A stretch of DNA of 41,521 bases, taken from positions 1-41,521 of the forward strand of contig JACQTO010000168.1 of the NCBI GenBank assembly GCA_016210745.1. The letters are read 5' to 3'. This stretch comes from Betaproteobacteria bacterium (GTDB taxonomy: Bacteria > Pseudomonadota > Gammaproteobacteria > Burkholderiales > SG8-39). The notes under the pieces were generated by a model that saw only the letters and a program-made list of their open reading frames with translations, had not been told where the DNA came from and did no database searches. This document shows positions 8,607 to 16,590 of this stretch, piece after piece (positions within the stretch are counted from its first letter, which is position 1; each line of letters opens with the position of its first letter). A program made the translations under genes and the position numbers.

Positions 8607-9899
8607 TCAGGAGTCCTCTTTCCCGCTGATCCTCTTCGCGTATCTGCGGAAGAGCCAGTTGAGCGTCAAATGGCCGACCGGCACGCTGATGCCGCCCAGG
8701 AACGCTAGGGCGAGGAGCCAGTCCAGCAACACGATCCGGGTGCCGCCGATGGCGTAAAAGCCGCCCACCGAATCCACCGATATGATGGAGTTCAAGACTT
8801 CCTTTTGCGCGCCATAGCGCACCGGCCTTCCGTCGGGTCCGACAATGGAAACCGTGACGCTCTGGAACGGATCGGCACCCTTCTGGTGGCATTTGGCGCA
8901 ATCCCTAATCGCCTGGGTCTTGCGCACGAGTTGATGCGCCTCCACGCCGGTGCTGACCTCCAGGCGGCCCCGCAGCGTCGTCTTGGCGTCTTTCTCATCG
9001 CGGTTGAATTCCCGCAACAGGCTATGCAGTGCCATCGCGTCCAGGCCGGCGCCCTTTGCATCGGCTGAGCGGGCGCGGCTTTCGAACTGCGGCACGCCCT
9101 CTTTTTCGGCGATGCGCTTCTGTGCCGCGGCGTCGTAAAGCCTGAGGTCGACCTTGCGCTTGGCCTTGGGTGCATGGCAAGCGGGGCAGGATACCGCCTC
9201 GAAATGCCGTTCGGAATTCGGGAGCCACGTCTTGTGGGCCGGCAAGGCGTCCGGGTGGCACCCGCTGCAGGCATTCTTGAGCTTGTCCTCGGCTGCCGCG
9301 GCGCTCACGTCGTGGGCACTGTGGCAACTGGAACAGGCTAGCGTGGCCTGTCCATGCACGCTGCCGGAGTACGCCTCGAAGACAGGATAGTGGCAATTGC
9401 TGCACGGGGCTCCGGTCGGTGCGTCGTAGGCCGCTTTGGACTTCGCCGTGTGAGCATTGTGACAGTCTGTGCAGACGGGCGCGCTCGCATTGCCCTTTTG
9501 GGAGAGCGTGGCATGAATGCTGACCTCGTACTGCTTGACTATGGCGCCGTGACAAGAGCGGCAGACCTTCTGAAGCGCGAGCGAATTTTCACGGATACTG
9601 GCGATCTTCTTCTTGAGCGGAGGATGGTTCTCCAGCGTAACGTCGCGATGACAGACGTCGCACCCGATCATGTTATGGACCGATTGCACGAACGCGGTTC
9701 CATCGACGTGCAAGGAAAGTGTTTCTCCGCTCGCCAGCTTTTTCTCGAGCCCCTTGACGGAGTGGCAGCCGAGACATTGCTCGTCCGCCTTGGAAAGAGC
9801 GCTGCCGGCGGCCTGGGCGGGCCCCTGACCCAAGAAAAGTGCCGCGGCCAAACAGAAAAGGGCAGCCATCAACAATGTTGCGAGCCTTCTACCTTGCAT
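8607..9899 (-). CDS. Nonahaem c-type cytochrome with C-terminal membrane anchor
   Basis: This 430-residue protein has a signal peptide (about 1-31, ending AQA) and nine CXXCH motifs starting at C42, C80, C113, C143, C166, C189, C211, C238 and C334. A single membrane helix lies at about 388-415 with a basic tail (FRRYAKR). There is no CXXCK, so it is not a canonical NrfA. GGGGGA precedes the ATG. The spacer between the eighth and ninth motifs (about 90 residues) is long and haem-free. It probably sits in the periplasm held to the membrane and exchanges electrons with the cytochrome b encoded next. An FNR-type promoter lies directly upstream. The terminal acceptor or donor cannot be told from sequence. 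Confidence 0.9.
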   Translation of the reverse strand: MQGRRLATLLMAALFCLAAALFLGQGPAQAAGSALSKADEQCLGCHSVKGLEKKLASGETLSLHVDGTAFVQSVHNMIGCDVCHRDVTLENHPPLKKKIASIRENSLALQKVCRSCHGAIVKQYEVSIHATLSQKGNASAPVCTDCHNAHTAKSKAAYDAPTGAPCSNCHYPVFEAYSGSVHGQATLACSSCHSAHDVSAAAAEDKLKNACSGCHPDALPAHKTWLPNSERHFEAVSCPACHAPKAKRKVDLRLYDAAAQKRIAEKEGVPQFESRARSADAKGAGLDAMALHSLLREFNRDEKDAKTTLRGRLEVSTGVEAHQLVRKTQAIRDCAKCHQKGADPFQSVTVSIVGPDGRPVRYGAQKEVLNSIISVDSVGGFYAIGGTRIVLLDWLLALAFLGGISVPVGHLTLNWLFRRYAKRISGKEDS

Positions 9900-9939
9900 G
9901 ATTCCCCCAACGTATGACGCGGCGGCGTCGCACGCCGCA

Positions 9940-9981
9940 TTTATAGCAACGCCGGTATAGGCCGGAGTTGATCTCGATCAA
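9940..9981 (-). promoter_or_regulatory. FNR-type class II promoter for the nonahaem cytochrome operon
   Basis: The perfect palindrome TTGATCTCGATCAA lies at 9968-9981. Reading the minus strand, TATAAA follows at 9945-9940, with centres exactly 32 nt apart, so the site is at -41.5. The predicted transcription start is near 9933. A GCGGCGT/ACGCCGC hairpin (9922-9938) lies at that start. FNR, ANR, DNR and NnrR share this motif, so oxygen or nitric oxide could be the cue. Confidence 0.82.
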
Positions 9982-10003
9982 TGGCGCTGCGTAAGCTTTA
10001 CGG

Positions 10004-11914
10004 TCAAGCAGACAAGTCGGACGGAGAGGTGGCCTTCGATTCGATCGTTGGCAGGTTTTGCACGGGCAAATGAATGACAAATGTCGTCCCTTTTCCAGGT
10101 TCACTCTCTATGTTTATTGTCCCGTTATGGTTGTCTATTATCCGCCATGTGACCGCAAGTCCGATTCCGGTCCCGTGCTTCCCTTTTGTAGTGTAAAACG
10201 GCTCGAATATTTTCGATAAGTCTTCTTTGGGAATTCCGTGCCCAGTATCCGCTATTTTCACTTCTATGTAGTCTTTATGCCCCGCTTCATCCATTGCCTG
10301 CCACTTTTGCCAATCGCATTCAGGATTTGCGCAGCCCTGGAACATTCCATGAGGGGGCACTTCAAAAGTGTAAACCGCCGACCGGCATTTTGGGCAGTCA
10401 ACGCTTTCCGCGATCAATGAGCTATTGCATTGTGGGCAGAACATGCGCAGGTCTTTTCCGCCCTTGATTTCAATCCCGTACTGGTGCCTGTGCTTTCCAT
10501 AAACCGGATCCAGGTTTGCGATGCCGTCATTGCCCCTCGACGCGACCTTTACCCGTATGGTTGGAAGACCGCTAATCTTCATTTCGTCATCCATGAGATC
10601 ATGCCTTCTGGGGCAAACAGCGGCCTTTATCTGCGCCAATCCATAGGGCGACAGAGAAATCGAGGATAGATCGATCGAAATGGCACCGCCGTTATCTCCA
10701 ATTGCATCGGCGGCGTTGACCAGCAGATTTATGAAAACCTGCTGGATCTGGTTTGCGTCCACCGTCACTTCCGGCAAGGCGATATCAAGGTTCGCATCGA
10801 GTCTGATCTGCTTGAGCAACAATTGAGCTGCAACGACTTCTATTGCGCTCCTGATGATCTTCCGTATGTCGGCATCATGCTTATTGGGTACGGACGGTCG
10901 GGCGAAATCGAGCAGGCTCTTGACAATCTCCCTGCTGCGTATCGTCTCTCTCACTATGACGCCGAGATCTTCCTGCACCGCAGAGTTGTCCTTCGTCCTG
11001 TTCAGAAGAAAACTGCTGTAGGTCAATACAGCGGTCAACGGGTTGTTTATCTCGTGCGCAACTCCCGCTGCAAGCCTCCCCAGCGAAGCCATCTTGTCGG
11101 ATTGGAAAAGCTGCAGCCTTGCTTCGGCCAGGTTCTTGGTCATCTTATTGAATGACCTTGCGAGAATTCCAAGCTCGTCGTTACCGGCGTTCTCTATCGT
11201 GTAATCGAAGTTCCCGGCGCTTACCTGGTTGGTTGCCTTTACCAATTCCCGGACAGGTTTGCCGATCCACATTCTGACGAAATAGGCGATAAAGAGGCTG
11301 AAGGCGACAATCGCCATCAGGGCAAAGGCTATCAATCGCACTTTGCTGTCTTCAATTTGCCGGTCCACATCCGTAAGGTCCATCTTGATATCGAGCACTC
11401 CCAGCACGGTTTGGTCTTTGGTATGAGCATGGCAGGCTGCTTGATAGCAGGACGGGCTGTTGTAGATAGGGTTTATCACGGCGAGTATGCGCGGAGAATC
11501 CGGACTGATTTGGTAAATGCGCATTCTTTCGTCGATGGACAGCTTTTGCAGCGGCTGATTGGCAGTGTGGCACGCGTAGCAGCTTTCGGCATGCTTATCG
11601 ACCATCGTGCCGATCACATCCTTGCGGGAAGAAAACGTTACCGCGCCCTCCTTGTTGAAGATCCGAATCTCCATAATGCTCGGCTCGTGCGCCACCGTAT
11701 CTACGATTGCATGCATTTCCTCCTTCTTGTTCTGCAGCATGCTCGTAAGGGTGCTGTTTTTTATCGCGTCGCTGAGCTTGTTTGCGTGTATTCCGGCCTG
11801 CGAAAGCAGTGCATCGCTTTGCGCTGCGATGGTGAGATAGGAAAAGACGCCGATGATTGCAATAGTGATGACAGCAACTGCAATTATGAGTTTCAGGGAT
11901 AGCTTGGTTACCAC
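10004..11914 (-). CDS. Haem-sensor histidine kinase with zinc-ribbon insertion in its ATPase domain
   Basis: This 636-residue kinase has a helix (8-28), a periplasmic sensor with CYACH (112-116) and CYQAACH (156-162), a helix (192-213), HAMP, HisKA with H287 in AHEINNPL, and HATPase_c. The ATPase domain is split. The N box (QVFINLLVNAADAI, 393-406) is followed by about 130 extra residues before the G1 box (DTGHGIP, 556-562). The insert carries CPQC (493-496), CPKC (507-510) and CX4C (528-533), with an earlier C434/H438. The remaining F and G2 boxes (FEPFYTT, GTGIGLAV) are intact, so it should be an active kinase. The sensor is paralogous to that at 4358. It lies between two cytochrome operons, with no partner regulator adjoining. 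Confidence 0.9.
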   Translation of the reverse strand: MVTKLSLKLIIAVAVITIAIIGVFSYLTIAAQSDALLSQAGIHANKLSDAIKNSTLTSMLQNKKEEMHAIVDTVAHEPSIMEIRIFNKEGAVTFSSRKDVIGTMVDKHAESCYACHTANQPLQKLSIDERMRIYQISPDSPRILAVINPIYNSPSCYQAACHAHTKDQTVLGVLDIKMDLTDVDRQIEDSKVRLIAFALMAIVAFSLFIAYFVRMWIGKPVRELVKATNQVSAGNFDYTIENAGNDELGILARSFNKMTKNLAEARLQLFQSDKMASLGRLAAGVAHEINNPLTAVLTYSSFLLNRTKDNSAVQEDLGVIVRETIRSREIVKSLLDFARPSVPNKHDADIRKIIRSAIEVVAAQLLLKQIRLDANLDIALPEVTVDANQIQQVFINLLVNAADAIGDNGGAISIDLSSISLSPYGLAQIKAAVCPRRHDLMDDEMKISGLPTIRVKVASRGNDGIANLDPVYGKHRHQYGIEIKGGKDLRMFCPQCNSSLIAESVDCPKCRSAVYTFEVPPHGMFQGCANPECDWQKWQAMDEAGHKDYIEVKIADTGHGIPKEDLSKIFEPFYTTKGKHGTGIGLAVTWRIIDNHNGTINIESEPGKGTTFVIHLPVQNLPTIESKATSPSDLSA

Positions 11915-12000
11915 TACGGTGCGGCCTTTATTCGCTTGAAGATCGCGCTCGATGCCATGCTGGTCAGAGTATCACGGGGAGCGGCGACCGAATGAGAAAT

Positions 12001-12048
12001 TAAAAGGGGGCCGGATCAGGCGCGGCGTCGGGGCCGCGCCTGATCCGG
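12001..12048 (-). terminator. Intrinsic terminator after the ferredoxin-NrfD operon
   Basis: A perfect 16-nt stem (12011-12026 with 12033-12048, loop GTCGGG) is followed on the minus strand by CCCCCTTTTAATTT. It lies 18 nt after the stop of the 57-residue membrane protein. It should end that operon and leave the kinase at 11914 with a promoter of its own. Confidence 0.8.
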
Positions 12049-12065
12049 GTGCTCTGTCCATAACC

Positions 12066-12239
12066 TCAACGCCTTTTGGCGGCCAGCGTCGCCGGGCGTT
12101 TCCCTTCGGAAACCGACTCCTTCTTTTGCGGGACGGAGAGGTATCGCACCAACAATATGAACAGGACAAGAAAGGACAGCAACAAAAGGTATTCCAAGCC
12201 CTTTGTCTCGAAGATGTTCACATACGTGTAGAACTCCAT
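12066..12239 (-). CDS. Small single-pass membrane protein of the NrfD operon
   Basis: This 57-residue frame starts at ATG 12239 with GGGAG 5 nt upstream, 12 nt after the NrfD-type gene stops. It begins MEFYTYVNIFETKG, then a strongly hydrophobic helix (about residues 17-34) and a basic tail ending AAKRR. Position, ribosome site, membrane helix and the terminator right after it all favour a real gene. Its start recalls short membrane proteins found beside NrfD-type complexes, but I cannot name a family. It may be a small structural subunit or anchor of the complex. Confidence 0.75.
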   Translation of the reverse strand: MEFYTYVNIFETKGLEYLLLLSFLVLFILLVRYLSVPQKKESVSEGKRPATLAAKRR

Positions 12240-12251
12240 AACGGCTCCCTG

Positions 12252-13448
12252 TTAATTCTTGGTCAAGACCGGCATACGGGTAACTACCCACCTAAAGACC
12301 CAGATTTCTATGAAGACTATCATCAGTGTCACTACAACCTCTTGCCAGGACGGATAATATTTGTGCAGGTCGTACCAGCGCCAAGCAATCACGGTTATAT
12401 TCAATCTGTTGAGGATAATGCCCAGCAGCGCCATAACGGCTGCCACCCGGATTATTCCGAGGTTCCTGTTTCTTACTGCATAAGCGAACATGAAACAAGG
12501 AATAAGCAGAAAACCGATGACCTCGACGAGATACCAGTAGCCCCACGCGTCGGTAATGAGTTCCCAACGTTTTTCGTGTATGAATATCAGAGCCTGGAAG
12601 AAGTAATAGACGAACATCGTGATGGCGGCGCCTTTGGCAAGGCCTAACACGATTTCCTCATAGTGACGCTGGTCGTGTCCGCCAAGGAGGTCTTTGAACA
12701 CCTTATGGCTGATCGTTCCCTCGAAGATGATCATCGACAATCCGGCATAGATGCTCGATACGAAAAACATGAGCGGTATGAATTCCGAATACCAGAGCGG
12801 GTGTATCTTCGGCTTGGCCATCAAGAACAGCGCGCCCAGACCGGACTGATGGAGGATGGAGAGAGTTATACCGAGTATCACCGCGCCGAGTGTCAAGGCC
12901 GCAAGGAATTTTCGCACTTTCTCGAGGCGGACCCATTCGGCAACGACCGGCGAAAATTCCACCGCCATCGTGAGCATATAAAGCAGAAAGTGCCACGAAA
13001 CCAGGAACAGGACCGAGTTGAATCCGAACGAGTTCCCGATGATCGGATTGGGCATGTGCCAGGGTCGCCCCAGATCCAGCGTCAGGGCTCCCGCATAGAA
13101 GACATACGCCAGCAGCCCGTTCAAGACCGTCACCCTGGCGATAGAGTGGTACTTTTCCATTCGCATCACATAAACCACAAAGGTGATGACGTAGGCACCT
13201 CCGGCGAGGGCGACCCCGGTAACCACATCGAAACCGACCCAAATCCCCAGCGGGTTTTCTTGATTGAGATTGGTGACGTAGCCGATGCCGTATACGAAAC
13301 GGAAAAACAGAATTACAACGCCGACGATTATTGTTGGAATGGAGATGATGTTGAACGGCGTCAGCCACTTGCCCCGCGGCTTGAATTCCTGCCAAACGAA
13401 TTGGATAACCCGGTTGAACTCGCTCGTCACAACAGCCGTGGTATTCAT
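12252..13448 (-). CDS. NrfD/HybB-family quinone-interacting membrane subunit
   Basis: This 398-residue polytopic protein has about ten helices and the family look of HybB and polysulfide-reductase NrfD subunits (for example TLDLGRPWHMPNPI and WYSEFIPLMFF). Such proteins bind quinone and pass electrons to or from a ferredoxin-like subunit; they carry no haem. I start at ATG 13448, which overlaps the ferredoxin stop by ATGA; an upstream in-frame start would extend 8 residues into that gene. The gene pairs with the 16-cysteine protein just before it, the usual FeS-NrfD module. No catalytic molybdenum or NiFe subunit accompanies it. Confidence 0.9.
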   Translation of the reverse strand: MNTTAVVTSEFNRVIQFVWQEFKPRGKWLTPFNIISIPTIIVGVVILFFRFVYGIGYVTNLNQENPLGIWVGFDVVTGVALAGGAYVITFVVYVMRMEKYHSIARVTVLNGLLAYVFYAGALTLDLGRPWHMPNPIIGNSFGFNSVLFLVSWHFLLYMLTMAVEFSPVVAEWVRLEKVRKFLAALTLGAVILGITLSILHQSGLGALFLMAKPKIHPLWYSEFIPLMFFVSSIYAGLSMIIFEGTISHKVFKDLLGGHDQRHYEEIVLGLAKGAAITMFVYYFFQALIFIHEKRWELITDAWGYWYLVEVIGFLLIPCFMFAYAVRNRNLGIIRVAAVMALLGIILNRLNITVIAWRWYDLHKYYPSWQEVVVTLMIVFIEIWVFRWVVTRMPVLTKN

Positions 13449-14329
13449 TTTTCGACCCCTGGTTTCGTCCACCCTTGGTTTTCATGCACTTCTTTCTTTC
13501 GATCCGTCAACTCGCTCAGCCCCAGCAGCAGCGCGGGGACTCCGAAGAGAATAAGCGGAACAGAAACCAGGAATGGCTTGGTGTATTCCGGATAGGGAGT
13601 TGTCCCGAGGTCGGTTCTAAATCCGATCTGGTCGAATGGAACAGCGGATAGGTAAAGCCAGCCGGTTCCTCCTACCTCGTGCTCTCCATAAATCGAGTGG
13701 ACGTACTTGTCCGGATGACTGTAGACGCGATGCCGTGCAATCTCCATGAGCTGCCTTTTCGGGCCAAACATCAAGGTATCGGTCGGGCAGGCCTCCACGC
13801 AGGCGGGCTTCTTTCCTGCCTGCAATCTCTCATAGCACATGTGGCACTTCATGATCCTCGGGTTCCATGAGAGATACTCGGCTTTTGGAATATCAAAAGG
13901 ACAGGAGACCATGCAAAATCTGCACCCCAGGCACTTGTCTCCATCCCAGGTAACGGGTCCCTCCTTGGTTTTGGCCATCGCATTCACAAGACACATCGCT
14001 ACACAGGCCGCCTGCCAGCAATGCATGCATTGTCTTTTGACGAACACTTCGCCTTTTTCCGTCTTGAAGCGATTCACCACTGTGAACTGCTTGTCGCTGG
14101 TATCCCTGACTTTTGCGAGGGCGTTATCAGCTTTTATATCCGGAACAAAATTGTCGTTTGCTACGGAACACGCAACTTCGCACGATCTGCACCCGATACA
14201 CCGCGTCGTGTCGACAAGCACGCCGACGAATTCTTTGCTTTCTTTGGCGTTGGCGGCGGTTGCGTTCTTAATGGGTATGACCGCTGCACCAACGTTAGCT
14301 GAAATCTTCAGGAAATCTCTTCTATCCAT
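13445..14329 (-). CDS. Tat-exported four-cluster ferredoxin-like subunit (HybA/DsrO type)
   Basis: This 294-residue protein has a twin-arginine start (RRDFLK, residues 3-8). Sixteen cysteines in four groups (44/47/50/54, 101/104/109/113, 133/136/139/143, 162/165/177/181) fit four [4Fe-4S] clusters. A hydrophobic helix at about 252-272 suggests a C-terminal membrane anchor as in HybA. It would relay electrons between the NrfD quinone subunit and a periplasmic haem protein. The pentahaem gene precedes it by 283 nt and the NrfD gene overlaps it by 4 nt. Confidence 0.92.
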   Translation of the reverse strand: MDRRDFLKISANVGAAVIPIKNATAANAKESKEFVGVLVDTTRCIGCRSCEVACSVANDNFVPDIKADNALAKVRDTSDKQFTVVNRFKTEKGEVFVKRQCMHCWQAACVAMCLVNAMAKTKEGPVTWDGDKCLGCRFCMVSCPFDIPKAEYLSWNPRIMKCHMCYERLQAGKKPACVEACPTDTLMFGPKRQLMEIARHRVYSHPDKYVHSIYGEHEVGGTGWLYLSAVPFDQIGFRTDLGTTPYPEYTKPFLVSVPLILFGVPALLLGLSELTDRKKEVHENQGWTKPGVEK

Positions 14330-14612
14330 GATATCTCCGAGTTCAGAAGCACCGGGTTAAACAGATTCAGTGGTTGGCGGCGAAGGGCGTTCCGGAAGCA
14401 CCGGCTCAGGCTGGAAGGCGCGGGAAAGTCCTTCTTTCTCCAGCACCGAGTCCGTGCGTGGGTCGACGATGCCCAGCAGATCGGCTCAACGGCGTTCGCG
14501 CTGGTGCGGGAACTTTCTCGAATTCGGCCGCTAGCCCAGACCAGGTGCCTTTGGGACAGATTCACGCCGGTCTATCCGGACTAAAGGGAAGCCGGTGACC
14601 GAGTATCGATGG
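14330..14612. other. Gene-free gap inside the operon
   Basis: This stretch separates the pentahaem cytochrome from the ferredoxin gene although neighbours are tightly packed. Its GC content is high and open frames exist on both strands, but none resembles a known family. It may be the scar of an insertion. No terminator or FNR-type site was seen. Confidence 0.5.
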
Positions 14613-15071
14613 TCATAACGCCTTCTTCCCAGAATGACACAATTCACAACCCTTGCTTGCCTTCGCAGCAGTACCCACTTCGTGACACCTCCAGCACTGT
14701 TGGTGAATCACCACTTTGGCGCTGAGCGTTTCATCCGCAATACTTCTTGTATCAGTGCGATGGCATGCTGAACACGCATAGACCGGGCCGGTCACCTTTC
14801 CTGATTCGTCATGGCAGAGCTTGCAATTGATCCAGGAAGATTGGAGATAGGACGGATGAGGGGTGTTCAATTTCTTGGCGTTGATCTGATGGTGGCAGTC
14901 AGCGCATTTCATCCCACGATCTTTCACGTGCGCCTCGTGGCGAAACAGCACTTCACCTACCGATGAAGGAAAGTTTATTTGAGACGGCATCGGCGGGTTG
15001 TCCGACCTGGCGGGCAAACTGACGACAAGAAGGAAGGTCGCCGATACGGCTGCGAGGAAATATCTGATCAT
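14613..15071 (-). CDS. Periplasmic pentahaem c-type cytochrome (class III-like)
   Basis: This 152-residue protein has a signal peptide (about 1-23) and five CXXCH motifs starting at C56, C83, C100, C126 and C142. FRHEAH upstream of the first motif may supply a distal ligand, as in the cytochrome c3 fold. I start at ATG 15071, with GAGG 6 nt upstream; a longer frame from 15233 would run inside the upstream gene and mask the signal peptide. It is the second gene of the operon, after the receiver-GcvH protein. The likely job is a soluble electron shuttle to or from the FeS-NrfD module. Confidence 0.88.
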   Translation of the reverse strand: MIRYFLAAVSATFLLVVSLPARSDNPPMPSQINFPSSVGEVLFRHEAHVKDRGMKCADCHHQINAKKLNTPHPSYLQSSWINCKLCHDESGKVTGPVYACSACHRTDTRSIADETLSAKVVIHQQCWRCHEVGTAAKASKGCELCHSGKKAL

Positions 15072-15096
15072 GACTGACCTCGTTCTAGGTATTCGA

Positions 15097-16269
15097 TCAG
15101 GAAGTGGGTGTAGCGAGAAAGGTCTTGGCAAACGCCTGGAAGACGTTTTCATCCGCTTGCTGTTTCCCGCCCTGGGCATCCGCTTTGCTCGAGGACGCGA
15201 CTTGCAGCCTTTCCTTTTCAGCCTTTCCGACAATTTCGCTGTACCTGTCTATTTCCTCCTTGTACCAGTTGACGGAGTCGGCCCCGATTTTCAAAGAGGG
15301 TAATTCGTCGGCGAGGTTCGACGGATCGATACAGCACATCCAGCTCAGTTCGAAGGGCTTTGATGCAATCCATTCCGGATGTTCGGCGTGTTCCGTATTG
15401 ACTAGAGTAATCGTTCCGCTGATCGGGGAGGAAATGCCGATCGTATGGGAATTGTGTTTAATGGAGAAAAGCGGCTCACCCTTCTCGATCTTCTTATTCA
15501 ATTGTGGCAATTCGACCCCATCGATTGTTGCGATCGTTTTCCGGACAAAGTCGTCTATTCCAACCCGAGCGGTGCCGTTCATTTCTATATTGACCCAGGT
15601 GTGATTCGGGGAAACAAAGATGCCTGCGGGCACGTTGAATTCGCGTTGTGAACCGGATTCTCTGGTGGACGGAGTAATCAGGCGCACCGTGGGCTTCATC
15701 TGCCGTTCGATTCTGTCCTTGCGCTTTATGAGGCACTTGTTGAAGAAATTGATCAACTCGTCTTCGGTAAACGGTTTTTGCACATAATCCATTGCGCCGT
15801 ACTTCATGGTTTCAACGGCGGTTTCGATTGAGGCATAGCCGGTTATTACGATGACGTCTATATCGGGGCGCAGATGTTTCACCGCCTTGGTTACCTCCAA
15901 TCCGTCCATTTCCGGCATTTTCAGGTCGGTGAAGACAAAGTCGTAATCGTGTTTTAGAACAAGCCCCAGAGCTTCCTGTCCTTTTTCCACGGTATCGATG
16001 CTATAGCCCGCAACGACGAGGATCTTCCTGAAGCTGTCCAAAATGATCGCTTCATCGTCGACGGCCAATATTCTTGCTTTCGGTTCTTTTACTTCCACTC
16101 TCTTCAGAGTCTTGGCTTCTTCGGAAACATCCAGCTTCAATCCAATATCTAGAGCTTCTTTCCGTTCTTTTCGGAGTTTTAATTCGTGTCTTTTCTGAAG
16201 GTATACACGCAGTGAAAAATCGACGATTATGAAAACGATAACCGTAACAACGACAATTAAGAGAACCAT
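15097..16269 (-). CDS. Membrane-anchored receiver fused to a GcvH-like domain
   Basis: This 390-residue protein has a membrane helix at 2-19, a charged linker, a receiver (about 66-185, phospho-acceptor D115, K165) and a domain with the pattern of glycine-cleavage H protein (about 211-345: HTWV, VELPQL, GEPL, SSPISGTITLVN). In true GcvH, the 14 residues between GEP and SPxSG hold the lipoyl lysine. Here the spacing is kept but that position is S274, so lipoylation looks lost. The tail (345-390) is charged and low in complexity. It heads the cytochrome operon. A role as a scaffold or phosphorylation-gated subunit is speculation; no DNA-binding domain is present. Confidence 0.85.
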   Translation of the reverse strand: MVLLIVVVTVIVFIIVDFSLRVYLQKRHELKLRKERKEALDIGLKLDVSEEAKTLKRVEVKEPKARILAVDDEAIILDSFRKILVVAGYSIDTVEKGQEALGLVLKHDYDFVFTDLKMPEMDGLEVTKAVKHLRPDIDVIVITGYASIETAVETMKYGAMDYVQKPFTEDELINFFNKCLIKRKDRIERQMKPTVRLITPSTRESGSQREFNVPAGIFVSPNHTWVNIEMNGTARVGIDDFVRKTIATIDGVELPQLNKKIEKGEPLFSIKHNSHTIGISSPISGTITLVNTEHAEHPEWIASKPFELSWMCCIDPSNLADELPSLKIGADSVNWYKEEIDRYSEIVGKAEKERLQVASSSKADAQGGKQQADENVFQAFAKTFLATPTS

Positions 16270-16370
16270 GTGATACCTCCGTAAAATACCCGGCGTGTGA
16301 TGAATGGTGAGGGGAAAGGGGTCTTCGGGAAGTCGCGCGCGTCGATCAGGGGTATGGCATTTGCAGAGGC

Positions 16371-16520
16371 GGTGGTCGACCCCGGCCGGACCGGTACGAG
16401 CGACGCATGCCGTGCGGCCAAGCCCGCATCGGGGATAGGGCGCGGGGACTCGAGCTCGACTGGGATACGATCAAGACGCTGGAGAAGCGATACATGCGTC
16501 CGCGAATTGCCGGCGTGGAA
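16371..16520 (+). pseudogene. Probable ISL3-type transposase relic
   Basis: One frame encodes CGQARIGDRARGLELD continuing to DWDTIKTLEKRYMR, which resembles the helix-turn-helix part of ISL3-family transposases (remembered pattern: LDWxTVKxLxKxYMR). Nothing before or after it continues the protein, so it is a short remnant. No terminal inverted repeats were found. It lies in the 0.7-kb gap upstream of the GcvH-receiver operon. Confidence 0.45.
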
Positions 16521-16590
16521 TTTCACTCTTGTCGCCGTGCTTTTTCTTCGGGCACTTACCATTCATGCCGTCCCGGTGATTGCAGGGTAT

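Noticed and set aside
8607-9899. NrfA-type nitrite reductase or octahaem reductase
   Set aside because: Nine CXXCH motifs, no CXXCK, and a C-terminal membrane helix do not fit NrfA or the usual octahaem enzymes.
12663-13595. 310-residue plus-strand open frame opposite the NrfD gene
   Set aside because: It is rich in charged residues and is the complement of a hydrophobic membrane-protein gene.
14330-14612. Possible small gene or transposase scrap between the pentahaem and ferredoxin genes
   Set aside because: All frames were read on both strands; none gave a recognisable motif or ribosome site.
12252-15071. A Dsr (DsrMKJOP) sulfur complex
   Set aside because: DsrO- and DsrP-like subunits alone are not diagnostic; there is no DsrK/HdrD-like protein, the cytochrome has five haems rather than three, and no dsrAB or dsrC is present.
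15097-16269. Glycine cleavage system gene
   Set aside because: The lipoyl lysine is missing, a receiver and membrane helix are attached, and no gcvT or gcvP is near.
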